From: Lysobacteraceae bacterium
Lineage (GTDB): Bacteria; Pseudomonadota; Gammaproteobacteria; Steroidobacterales; Steroidobacteraceae
NCBI GenBank assembly: GCA_012516015.1
Contig: JAAYXG010000841.1
Span: forward strand, 1-6,658
Direction of reading: 5' to 3'
Length of the DNA: 6,658 bases
This document shows positions 1 to 6,159 of this stretch, piece by piece. Positions within the stretch are counted from its first letter, which is position 1. Every line of letters begins with the position of its first letter. The translations under genes and the position numbers were made by a program. Below the pieces are notes generated by a model. It saw nothing but the letters and a program-made list of their open reading frames with translations, was not told the DNA's origin and ran no database searches.

Positions 1-1554
1 CTCGTCGCGCTCGGCGCCCTCACGTTCGTGACGGTGCCCGCGGAGTTCGCGCCCGCCGCGGACGTCGGTCGCGTCTTTCTCACGATCGAAGGTCCAGAGG
101 GATCGAGCTTCGACTACATGGATCGTCAGGCGCGGCAGATGGAGGAGATCATCATGCGGGAGATGGACCGCAGCGACGACATCGAACGTGTGATGATCCG
201 AATACCCGCCTACGGCGGCGGTACGCGCACCGGCGATGTCAACACCGCTCGCGCGATCGTGGTCTTGAAGGACTGGAGCGAACGCGAGCGCTCGGCGCGC
301 GAGATCACGCAAACGCTGCTCGCAGAAGTGCGCAAGATGCCGGGCGTGCGCGCATTTGCCGGCCAGCCGAGCAGCCTTGGACGACGCGGCTTCGGGGCGC
401 CGGTGCAAGCGAATATCGGCGGGCCGGACTACGAGACCATCGCGCGGTGGTCGAATCACATTCTCGAGCTGGCGCGCTCGAATCCCGGCCTGCAAAACGT
501 CGATACGAGCTACAAGGAGCGCAAGCCGCAGATCCGGGTGGCCGTCGATCGCAATCGCGCCGCAGAGCTCGGCGTCTCGCTGCAGACGGTCGGGCGCACG
601 CTCGAGACGATTCTCGGCTCGCGCATCGTGACGACCTACGTCGATCGAGGTCGCGAGTACAACGTGATCTTGCAAGGGCGGGACGAAACGCGCGAGACGA
701 TCACGGATCTCACGAACATTCACGTACGCTCCTCGCGCGGCGAAGCGCTCGTGCCGCTCGCGAACGTCGTGCGAATCGAGGAGACGGCGGGTGCCATCGA
801 GCTCGCTCGCTTCAACCGCCTGCGCGCGATCGAGATATCGGCGGATTTGGCGGAGGGCTACACGCTCGGCGAGGCGGTGAAGTGGTTCGAAGAGACCGTT
901 GCCCGAGAGCTGCCGGCCGAAGCGACGCTCATGTGGGACGGCGAAGCGGGCGAGTACACGCGCACCGGCCAGCAAATGTACTTCACGTTCTTCTTCGCGC
1001 TCGCGATCGTGTTCCTCGTGCTGGCGGCGCAGTTCGAGAGCTTCATTCATCCGATCATCATCATGGTGACGGTGCCGCTCGCGCTGCTCGGTGCGGTGTT
1101 CGGATTCAAGCTGTATAGGATGACGATCAACATCTTCAGCCAGATCGCGGTGATCATGCTGATCGGTATCGCGGCGAAGAACGGAGTCTTGATCGTCGAG
1201 TTCGCAAATCAGCTCCGCGATCGCGGCGTCGAATTCTCAGAAGCCATCGTCAAGGCGGCGGAGACGCGCTTGCGTCCGGTGCTGATGACGAGCTTCTGCA
1301 CCGCAATCGGCGCGCTGCCGCTGTTGTTCGCGTCGGGTGCCGGCGCCGAGCAACGTCAGCCGATCGGCGTCGTCGTGTTCTACGGCACGATCGTCTCGGT
1401 CTTCCTGACGCTCTTCGCGGTGCCCGCGGTGTACTCGGTCATCGCGCGCAACACGCGTTCGCCGCAGTACGTGAGCCGCATGCTCGATCGCCTGATGGGC
1501 GCCACTCGCCCCGCGCCCGCGGCGGATGCGGCAGTCAGCGAGGAAGCCAAGTAA
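1..1554 (+). CDS. RND multidrug efflux transporter (HAE-1-like), C-terminal half, 5' partial
   Basis: This is the C-terminal half of an inner-membrane, proton-driven RND efflux pump subunit, the AcrB/MexB type that works with a periplasmic adaptor and an outer-membrane channel. The frame is open from base 1 and the TAA stop is at 1552-1554, so about 517 residues are visible of the roughly 1,000-1,050 usual for the family. The first visible codons (LVALGALTFV) fit the end of the transmembrane helix before the second periplasmic loop. That loop runs to about base 970 and includes GVSLQTVGRTLETILGSR and LVPLANVVRIEE, both typical of the porter and docking domains. Five hydrophobic segments follow at about 979-1035, 1051-1110, 1129-1215, 1273-1335 and 1363-1445. 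The fourth transmembrane motif, GIAAKNGVLIVEFAN (around 1165-1209), carries the lysine of the AcrB proton-relay set. The GTG at 28 is internal, not the start. The substrate cannot be read from the sequence. Family certain, subfamily less so. Confidence 0.95.
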   Translation, partial: LVALGALTFVTVPAEFAPAADVGRVFLTIEGPEGSSFDYMDRQARQMEEIIMREMDRSDDIERVMIRIPAYGGGTRTGDVNTARAIVVLKDWSERERSAREITQTLLAEVRKMPGVRAFAGQPSSLGRRGFGAPVQANIGGPDYETIARWSNHILELARSNPGLQNVDTSYKERKPQIRVAVDRNRAAELGVSLQTVGRTLETILGSRIVTTYVDRGREYNVILQGRDETRETITDLTNIHVRSSRGEALVPLANVVRIEETAGAIELARFNRLRAIEISADLAEGYTLGEAVKWFEETVARELPAEATLMWDGEAGEYTRTGQQMYFTFFFALAIVFLVLAAQFESFIHPIIIMVTVPLALLGAVFGFKLYRMTINIFSQIAVIMLIGIAAKNGVLIVEFANQLRDRGVEFSEAIVKAAETRLRPVLMTSFCTAIGALPLLFASGAGAEQRQPIGVVVFYGTIVSVFLTLFAVPAVYSVIARNTRSPQYVSRMLDRLMGATRPAPAADAAVSEEAK

Positions 1555-1563
1555 GAAGAAGCA

Positions 1564-1687
1564 CGCCAAGGTAAGCAAACAAGATTCTCTCGCAGAGACG
1601 CGGAAACGCAGAAAATCTTCTCCTCTTACCTCTGCGTCTCCGCGTCTCTGCGAGAGTATTTTGTCTTGTTCTTGTCTTACCTTGGCG
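1564..1687. repeat. Large inverted-repeat (hairpin) element between convergent genes
   Basis: Two nested inverted repeats form one long stem. The outer arms 1564-1575 (CGCCAAGGTAAG) and 1676-1687 (CTTACCTTGGCG) are perfect complements over 12 bases. The inner arms 1587-1612 and 1631-1656 match at 25 of 26 positions around an 18-nt loop (1613-1630). Between outer and inner arms the sequences (1576-1586 and 1657-1675) are partly complementary, both built on ACAAGA/TCTTGT. The inner arm contains CGCAGAGACGCGG, a motif that, from general experience, recurs in intergenic repeats of many environmental bacteria and gives rise to spurious predicted proteins. The element starts 9 nt after the RND stop codon and contains the stop codon of the hydrolase on the other strand. 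No transposase gene is present, so it could only be a non-autonomous element. Confidence 0.9.
1587..1673. terminator. Possible bidirectional terminator formed by the inner stem
   Basis: The 26-bp inner stem (arms 1587-1612 and 1631-1656, one mismatch) is followed on the plus strand by a T-rich run (TATTTTGTCTTGTTCTT, 1657-1673). On the minus strand it is also followed by T-rich sequence (complement of about 1576-1586). It lies just past the ends of two convergent genes, where transcription from both sides should stop. The stem is longer than an ordinary intrinsic terminator and the T tracts are interrupted, so the function is inferred from position and structure. Confidence 0.45.
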
Positions 1688-2513
1688 AGCTTCGCGTGAG
1701 ATCTTCTTGGGACGGGGGATCGGTCGTCGGGCGTTGGCAGCCAGCGAGTGTACGGACCGACTCGATCACGACATCGGGGCGTTCTCTTTGGATGTAGTGT
1801 CCGCTGCCTTCGACCCGAACGTGGCGCGCACCGGGGAAGCTCGCCGCGATGTCCTCCTGCAGTCGTGCCGCTTCTGCACGCCGTGCGGGCGTCTCGCCCA
1901 AGAACACGCCCGTGCTCGAGAGCACGATCGTCGGGAATCCGCCCGGAGCCGGGCTCGTGTGAACTTGCTCGCCCGCAGAGGCGCTGTCGTTGAGCTCGCG
2001 CCGTGCCGTGAAATCCATGAAGAGCACGACGCGCCCGCGCCTGTCGGCACGCGAGGTCGGCGCGCCGAGCAGAAGTCGTTGGTTCCAATGCGTCGAATCG
2101 ACCAGCACGAGCCCAGCGATCTCGTCGGCGTACTGACGGGCGAAATACTGCATGTAGAGACCTCCGAGCGAGTGGCCGACCAGCACGTAAGGAGGCTCGA
2201 TGCCGCGACTGCGCAGCTCGCTGCGAAGCTCCGCGACGATCGTTTCGGCGTCGCGTGCGTTGCGCGCCGGGTCGCTGCCTTCGTAGCCCGCGCGGTTATA
2301 GCTCAAGGTTTGGGTGCAATCGTCGGCAATCGCGCTTTGAACCTGCTCCCAGACTTTGAGCGTGTCGCCGAGGCCGTTCTCGAAGATGACCGTGGGATGT
2401 CCTTCGCCTTCGATGTGTACTCGATGAACGACCGTGGCGTGGCTCGCGACTGGCGCAAGGCAGAGGAGCGACAGCAGGGAGGACGAAAGTCGGTATCGCA
2501 CGGAAAACAGCAT
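1677..2513 (-). CDS. Exported alpha/beta hydrolase, substrate unknown
   Basis: A 278-residue alpha/beta-hydrolase-fold protein, probably periplasmic. Residues 1-26 look like a signal peptide: a basic start (RYR), a hydrophobic core (SSSLLSLLCLAPVA), and a likely cleavage after ASHA. The mature part begins with strands and an ENGLGD loop at 45-50, where the family's oxyanion-hole HG motif usually sits. SYNRAGYEGSD (71-81) matches the family's Y-D-R-G-x-G-x-S segment. The nucleophile elbow is GHSLGG (113-118, Ser115), D139 follows a hydrophobic strand (LVLVDS), and His239 in GSGHY is the likely catalytic histidine. The acid residue is not certain. I chose the ATG at 2513 because it places the signal peptide at the N terminus. 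A TTG at 2537 would add eight residues, and neither has a clear ribosome binding site. The TAA stop (1677-1679) and the last codons lie in the right arm of the inverted repeat, so the tail is probably not ancestral. Esterase, lipase and other hydrolase roles are all possible. Confidence 0.88.
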   Translation of the reverse strand: MLFSVRYRLSSSLLSLLCLAPVASHATVVHRVHIEGEGHPTVIFENGLGDTLKVWEQVQSAIADDCTQTLSYNRAGYEGSDPARNARDAETIVAELRSELRSRGIEPPYVLVGHSLGGLYMQYFARQYADEIAGLVLVDSTHWNQRLLLGAPTSRADRRGRVVLFMDFTARRELNDSASAGEQVHTSPAPGGFPTIVLSSTGVFLGETPARRAEAARLQEDIAASFPGARHVRVEGSGHYIQRERPDVVIESVRTLAGCQRPTTDPPSQEDLTRSSPR

Positions 2514-2787
2514 ACGAACGGCTCGGTGGTCTCGCAATAAGACCGATTCTCAAGGCAACTGGCGTCGCACCCGCCGTGCGTCGAACTCCGAAGAAGAGGA
2601 CGCTTGGTACGGCTGCAGAGTTTCCCTCGCCGGCGACGTTCTCGCGACGAGGTTGCCGAAGAGCGCGCCTCGAAGGCTTCTTCGGACGACGCATCGGTGG
2701 AATCCGTAGCGGGAAGGATGGCGGCAGGCTCGCGGAACTCCATCGCACGGAAAGGCTTAACACTCTTTGGAACGAAGGAGGTGCGTC
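2514..2787. other. Divergent intergenic region without a recognisable gene
   Basis: This 274-nt stretch separates the divergently transcribed hydrolase and PfpI-family genes and must hold the promoters of both. I see no convincing -35/-10 pair. Short open frames exist on both strands, but their products are arginine-rich with no family features, as expected of non-coding high-GC DNA. A 9-bp inverted repeat is present, CCGAAGAAG (2588-2596) with CTTCTTCGG (2677-2685), but its 80-nt loop makes it weak. The 12-mer ATCGCACGGAAA occurs at 2742-2753 and again just outside the region at 2495-2506, in the hydrolase's signal-peptide codons. Confidence 0.6.
2775..2782 (+). promoter_or_regulatory. Strong Shine-Dalgarno site of the PfpI-family gene
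   Basis: AAGGAGGT, an extended match to the 16S rRNA anti-Shine-Dalgarno sequence, lies 5 nt before the ATG at 2788. It settles the start in favour of ATG 2788 over the in-frame TTG at 2767, which would translate through the ribosome binding site. It implies efficient translation. Confidence 0.9.
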
Positions 2788-3354
2788 ATGCCTGAAATTC
2801 GCAATGCGAACATCATGATTCTCGCAACACACGGCTTCGAGGAATCGGAGCTGCTCGTCCCGCAGCGCAAGCTGAAGGAAGCAGGTGCGCGAGTCGATGT
2901 GGTGAGCCCGGAGGCTGGAACGATACGCGGCTGGAAACACAAGGATTGGGGCGAGACCGTGCAGGTCGACAAGACCCTGGATCAAGTCAGTGCCGACGAC
3001 TACGACGCGATCGTGCTGCCCGGCGGTCAGATCAACCCCGACCTGCTGCGCGTCAATGAGCAAGCATTGAAGATGATAAGAGCGTTCCTCGACAGCGGCA
3101 AAGTCGTCGCGGCGATCTGCCATGCGCCGTGGTTGCTCGTTGAATTGGATGCCGTGAGAGGCCGGAACGTGACCTCGTATCACTCGATCAAGACCGACGT
3201 AAAGAACGCGGGCGGCAAGTGGGTCGACAAAGAGGTCGTTGCGGACGGCGGGATCGTGACGAGCCGCAATCCGAACGACCTCGATGCCTTCGTCGCGAAG
3301 ATCATCGAGGAAGTGCAAGAGGGCCGCCACGAGCGTCAGCGCGCAGCGAGTTAG
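2788..3354 (+). CDS. PfpI/DJ-1 family protein (class I glutamine amidotransferase-like; putative protease or deglycase)
   Basis: A 188-residue cytosolic protein of the PfpI branch of the DJ-1/ThiJ/PfpI superfamily, whose members include the archaeal protease PfpI/PH1704 and E. coli YhbO. These are described as intracellular peptidases, glyoxalases or protein/nucleotide deglycases, and the true activity is debated. The conserved glutamate is in GFEESEL (Glu18, matching Glu12 of PH1704). The nucleophile elbow is AICHAPW (109-115), with Cys111 as nucleophile and His112 beside it. IVLPGG (75-80) is the family's loop near the active site, and VTSRNPNDLDAF (157-168) is the typical C-terminal segment. 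The length fits the family (about 165-190), and the last eight residues (HERQRAAS) are a polar tail. It stands alone, divergent from the hydrolase gene and convergent with the CBB gene run, so context does not indicate a partner. A stress-protective role is family knowledge, not something the sequence shows. Confidence 0.93.
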   Translation: MPEIRNANIMILATHGFEESELLVPQRKLKEAGARVDVVSPEAGTIRGWKHKDWGETVQVDKTLDQVSADDYDAIVLPGGQINPDLLRVNEQALKMIRAFLDSGKVVAAICHAPWLLVELDAVRGRNVTSYHSIKTDVKNAGGKWVDKEVVADGGIVTSRNPNDLDAFVAKIIEEVQEGRHERQRAAS

Positions 3355-3361
3355 CAAGAAA

Positions 3362-3430
3362 ACTCTCGCCAAGCACGCAGAGGACGCCGAGGGAAGAGTC
3401 GCGAGAGAATCTTGCGTGCTTGGTGAGAGT
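3362..3430. repeat. Second hairpin element between convergent genes
   Basis: Arms 3362-3379 (ACTCTCGCCAAGCACGCA) and 3413-3430 (TGCGTGCTTGGTGAGAGT) are complementary at 17 of 18 positions, and the odd one is a G-U wobble. A competing pairing exists inside: CTCTCGC (3363-3369) with GCGAGAG (3401-3407). The element begins 7 nt after the PfpI-family stop codon and ends 4 nt before the gph stop codon on the other strand, so it fills nearly the whole 80-nt convergent junction. It shares CGCCAAG, CGCAGAG and GCGAGAG blocks with the element at 1564-1687. There is no clear T run, so a terminator role is possible but unproven. Confidence 0.85.
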
Positions 3431-3434
3431 ACGC

Positions 3435-4133
3435 CTAAATCGACTGTTGAGTATATACGTCGCGGGGCGGTGGGCCGACGAACGCGCACAGCTCCGCGAG
3501 GTTGTCTATCAGCTCGTCCGGACAGAGCGCTTCGAGCGTATCGGGACGGTTGTAGCCATACGTGACCGAGACGACACGGCAGCCGGCTGCGCGCGCGGCG
3601 ATGATGTCGCAGCGCGAGTCGCCGACATAGACGAGCTCATCGGGGTCGATCTCGGCCCGTTTGCACGCGGCGAGGAGCAAGTTCGGGCTCGGCTTGCGAT
3701 CTTCCGCGAGATCGGCGCAGAGCGTGTGGCGGAAGTAGTGACTCAAGTCGGCGGCTTCGAGCAGCCGCAGCGCGAAGGTCGACTCTTTGTTCGTGACGCA
3801 AAAGAGCGTTGCACCGCTTGCCGACAGCGCGCCAAGCGTATGTCGAACGCCGGGGAACACCGAGCTCCGCTCGAAGAGATGCTGGACGTAGAGCTTGCGA
3901 AAAACCGCTTCGGCGCCGGCTCGAACCGCGGGCGTGAGTGATGCCTCGCCCGTGCTGACGGTGAGCGCGCGCTCGACGAAGCTCGAGATGCCGCCGCCGA
4001 TCAGGCGCGGTACGAACGCGGGCGGCAGCGTGCGATAGCCGATCATGCTCAAGACGTCGTTCATCGAGGCGCCCATGTCCGGTGCCGTGTCGATCAGCGT
4101 CCCGTCCAAGTCGAAGGCGATCGCGCGAATCAT
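3435..4133 (-). CDS. gph: Phosphoglycolate phosphatase (HAD family)
   Basis: A 232-residue HAD-superfamily phosphatase, most likely the Gph/CbbZ enzyme that hydrolyses 2-phosphoglycolate, the toxic product of Rubisco's oxygenase reaction, to glycolate in the cytosol. All four HAD motifs are present: FDLDGT (7-12, Asp8 nucleophile and Asp10 acid/base), Thr114 in CVTNK, Lys147 in EDRKPSP, and GDSRCDI (171-177) for metal binding. An alpha-helical cap lies between motifs I and II, and the length fits Gph (about 220-250). The ATG at 4133 overlaps the phosphoribulokinase stop by 4 nt (ATGA), with GGAGG 7 nt upstream. It is the last gene of the visible CBB run, and the hairpin at 3362-3430 follows directly. 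HAD phosphatases are hard to assign by sequence alone. The position next to cbbP supports phosphoglycolate over other substrates. Confidence 0.9.
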   Translation of the reverse strand: MIRAIAFDLDGTLIDTAPDMGASMNDVLSMIGYRTLPPAFVPRLIGGGISSFVERALTVSTGEASLTPAVRAGAEAVFRKLYVQHLFERSSVFPGVRHTLGALSASGATLFCVTNKESTFALRLLEAADLSHYFRHTLCADLAEDRKPSPNLLLAACKRAEIDPDELVYVGDSRCDIIAARAAGCRVVSVTYGYNRPDTLEALCPDELIDNLAELCAFVGPPPRDVYTQQSI

Positions 4134-5089
4134 CCAGGTACCTCCGTAAGCTCCGGTACAGAGTCGAGCGGAAGCGACGGTGTGGGGACGACACGGCTCT
4201 GACTCTTCTTGCGCCCGAGTGCCTCCTTACGCCGTTCGATGAGCCTCAGGATCATCGGCGTGAAAATGAGCTGCATCGCGAGATCCATCTTTCCGCCCGG
4301 ACACACGATCGTGTTCGCGCGCGACATGAACGAGCCGTGCAGCATCGACAGCAAGTACGGGAAATCGATGCCGTGCGGCCGCGCAAAGCGAATGACCAGG
4401 TACGACTCGTCGGGCGTCGGGATGAAACGGGCGATGAACGGGTTCGAGGTGTCGACAACCGGCACGCGCTGAAAGTTGATATGCGTGCGAGAGAACTGTG
4501 GACACACGTAATGCACGTAATCGTGCATCCGCCGCAAGATCGTATCGGTGATCGCTTCGGCCGAGTAGCCTCGCGTCGACTTGTCTCGATGCAGCTTCTG
4601 AATCCATTCGAGGTTGATCACAGGAACGACGCCTATCAGGAGATCCACATGGCGTGCGATATCGATCCCGTCGCAGACCATCGCGCCGTGAAGGCCTTCG
4701 TAGAATAGGAGATCCGTATCGGGAGGGAGCGGCTCCCACTCGGTGAACGTGCCGGGTGCTTGCCCATAGCGCTGGGCTTCTTGCTCATCGTGTAGATAGT
4801 GCCGCCGCCGCCCTTGTCCGGTTTCGCCGTAGCTGCGAAACAAGCCCTCGAGCTCCTCCAGCAGATTCGCGTCGGGGCCGAAGTGACTGAAATTGGTGTC
4901 GCCCCGGGCGAGCGCCTCGGCCATCTTCTGCTTCATCGCGACGCGATCGTACCGATGAAAGCTGTCGCCCTCGACGAATGCGGCTTCGATCCCTTCGCGG
5001 CGGAAGATCTGCTCGAACGTGCGCATCACGGACGTCGTGCCCGCGCCCGAGGAGCCGGTCACGGCAATGATGGGGTGCATGGCGGACAT
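4130..5089 (-). CDS. cbbP: Phosphoribulokinase (class I, proteobacterial type)
   Basis: Phosphoribulokinase phosphorylates ribulose-5-phosphate with ATP to ribulose-1,5-bisphosphate, the CO2 acceptor of Rubisco. It is a cytosolic enzyme unique to the CBB cycle. The N terminus [20 protein letters not shown] is the standard opening of bacterial PRK and holds the P-loop (12-19). Residues studied in the Rhodobacter sphaeroides enzyme are conserved at the same numbers: Asp42 (catalytic base), His45 and Arg49 in EGDSFHRYDR, Glu131 in FYEGLHG, and Lys165, Arg168, Asp169 and Arg173 in the QKLHRDKSTRGY segment. The ATG at 5089 overlaps the FBPase stop by 1 nt (TGATG) and has AGGAGG 8 nt upstream. The frame stays open upstream, but that part is antisense-like to nothing and lies over cbbF in another frame. 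At 319 residues it is about 30 longer than the usual 290, because of a polar, proline-containing C-terminal tail (about 286-319). Confidence 0.97.
   Translation of the reverse strand: MSAMHPIIAVTGSSGAGTTSVMRTFEQIFRREGIEAAFVEGDSFHRYDRVAMKQKMAEALARGDTNFSHFGPDANLLEELEGLFRSYGETGQGRRRHYLHDEQEAQRYGQAPGTFTEWEPLPPDTDLLFYEGLHGAMVCDGIDIARHVDLLIGVVPVINLEWIQKLHRDKSTRGYSAEAITDTILRRMHDYVHYVCPQFSRTHINFQRVPVVDTSNPFIARFIPTPDESYLVIRFARPHGIDFPYLLSMLHGSFMSRANTIVCPGGKMDLAMQLIFTPMILRLIERRKEALGRKKSQSRVVPTPSLPLDSVPELTEVPG
4141..4145 (-). promoter_or_regulatory. Shine-Dalgarno site of gph inside the cbbP coding end
   Basis: GGAGG (reading CCTCC on the plus strand) lies 7 nt before the gph ATG, within the last codons of cbbP. 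With the ATGA overlap it suggests that ribosomes finishing cbbP can restart on gph. Confidence 0.75.
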
Positions 5090-6159
5090 CAGGCGGGCCT
5101 CCTGAACAACGTGCGCTCGCCGAACAGCGGCGCATCGAACTCGAAATCGTTGTACTCGCGGTAGTAGCCCTCGATCCGCTCGACCTCCGCACGCGCGCCG
5201 AAGATGAGACCGATGCGTTCGTGCAGGCTGCTCGGCGTGACCTCGAGCAGCGGCTCGCGGCCGGTGCTCGCACGGCCTCCCGCTTGCTCGACGATGAATC
5301 CGATCGGATTCGCCTCGTACAGGAGGCGCAACCGGCCCGCGCGCGTGAGATCCTTGCGGTCCCGCGGATACATGAAGACACCGCCACGCATCAGAATCCG
5401 ATGCGTCTCGGCGACGAGCGATGCGATCCAGCGCATGTTGAAGTCTCGGCCTCGTGGACCGGCGGCGCCCGCTTGGCACTCGCTGACGTAGCGCTTGATC
5501 GGCGTTTCCCAATGACGCGAGTTCGACGCGTTGATCGCGAACTCCGAGGTCGTCTCAGGAATCGTGAGATCGGGATGCGTGAGCAGGAACTCGCCGACTT
5601 CGCGATCGAGCGTAAAGCCGTGCACGCCGCGGCCGGTCGTGAGCACGAGCATCGTGGACGGGCCGTAAATCGCGTACCCCGCGCACACTTGCGCGCTCCC
5701 CGGCTGCAGGAAGTCGGTCTCGAGCGGCTCGCACGCGCCGCCGGGACAGCGAAGGATGGAGAAGATGCTCCCGACCGCGACGTTGACGTCGACGTTGGAT
5801 GAGCCGTCGAGCGGATCGAACAGCAGCAAGTAGCGGCCGCGAGGATACTCGGTGGGAATGGAGTAGGGGGTCGTCATCTCTTCGGACACCATGCCCGCGA
5901 GCTGCCCGCCCCATTCCGTCGTCCGCACGAAAATGTCGTTTGCGAGCACGTCGAGCCGCGCTTGGGTTTCGCCGTGCACGTTTGTCGAGTCCGCTTGCCC
6001 GAGCGCGCCCGAGAGCGCTCCTCGCGCGATTAGCACCGCAATGCGTTTGCAGGCGAGGCGCACGTCGTTCACGAGCGAGATGAAGTCGGCATCGGTGTCG
6101 GCGTGGCGGCGGCGCTCCTCGATCAGGAATTGCGTCAGCGTCTTCGGCGTGTGCTTCAT
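5089..6159 (-). CDS. cbbF: Fructose-1,6-bisphosphatase, class I
   Basis: Class I FBPase removes the 1-phosphate of fructose-1,6-bisphosphate. In autotrophs it feeds the regeneration phase of the CBB cycle, and it also acts in gluconeogenesis. The protein is 356 residues, within the usual 330-360. The metal and substrate motif [11 protein letters not shown] (114-124) is intact, with Asp115 and Asp118. The VSEE segment (91-94) and Glu282 in [15 protein letters not shown] supply the other metal ligands. [11 protein letters not shown] (259-269) is the phosphate-binding region. The ATG at 6159 overlaps the cbbX stop by 4 nt (ATGA). The ribosome binding site is only a G run (GGGGGGA) 7 nt upstream, so this gene may depend on coupling to cbbX. 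It is followed at once by cbbP, the common F-P order in CBB operons. I use cbbF rather than fbp because of this context. Confidence 0.96.
   Translation of the reverse strand: MKHTPKTLTQFLIEERRRHADTDADFISLVNDVRLACKRIAVLIARGALSGALGQADSTNVHGETQARLDVLANDIFVRTTEWGGQLAGMVSEEMTTPYSIPTEYPRGRYLLLFDPLDGSSNVDVNVAVGSIFSILRCPGGACEPLETDFLQPGSAQVCAGYAIYGPSTMLVLTTGRGVHGFTLDREVGEFLLTHPDLTIPETTSEFAINASNSRHWETPIKRYVSECQAGAAGPRGRDFNMRWIASLVAETHRILMRGGVFMYPRDRKDLTRAGRLRLLYEANPIGFIVEQAGGRASTGREPLLEVTPSSLHERIGLIFGARAEVERIEGYYREYNDFEFDAPLFGERTLFRRPA
5098..5103 (-). promoter_or_regulatory. Shine-Dalgarno site that fixes the cbbP start
   Basis: AGGAGG (CCTCCT on the plus strand) lies 8 nt before the ATG at 5089 and 17 nt before the next in-frame ATG (5080). 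It therefore supports the MSAMHP start. It sits inside the last codons of cbbF. Confidence 0.8.

Noticed and set aside
1237..2088. 283-codon open frame on the minus strand across the RND 3' end, the inverted repeat and the hydrolase 3' end
   Set aside because: It lies antisense to the RND gene and out of frame with the hydrolase. Its middle is a translation of the inverted repeat (LSQRRGDAEVRGEDF), a typical spurious product of this repeat type.
2514..2537. TTG start at 2537 for the hydrolase
   Set aside because: It would put eight residues, including an acidic one, before the signal peptide. The ATG at 2513 gives a normal signal peptide. A ribosome binding site is lacking for both, so this is a preference, not proof.
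1707..2540. 277-codon plus-strand open frame opposite the hydrolase
   Set aside because: It is the antisense shadow of the hydrolase, which has a signal peptide and catalytic motifs. The plus-strand product is arginine-rich with no family features.
2303..2743. 146-codon minus-strand frame starting ATG at 2743, a possible small gene before the hydrolase
   Set aside because: It overlaps the hydrolase N-terminal coding region out of frame, has no clear ribosome binding site, and has low-complexity arginine/serine content.
2767..2787. TTG start at 2767 for the PfpI-family protein
   Set aside because: The added residues (MERRRCV) are just a reading of the AAGGAGGT ribosome binding site of the ATG at 2788.
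1564..3430. CRISPR array or composite transposon bounded by the two hairpin elements
   Set aside because: There are only two dissimilar copies, no regular spacing, no spacers, no cas genes and no transposase. The genes between them are ordinary chromosomal families.
2296..3489. 397-codon minus-strand open frame opposite the PfpI-family gene
   Set aside because: It spans a clear gene, an intergenic region and a hairpin. Long antisense frames are common in high-GC DNA, and no motif is recognisable.
5090..5512. In-frame upstream extension of phosphoribulokinase to an ATG at 5512
   Set aside because: It would overlap the well-supported FBPase gene by over 400 nt. PRK family starts match [10 protein letters not shown] at 5089, which has its own AGGAGG.
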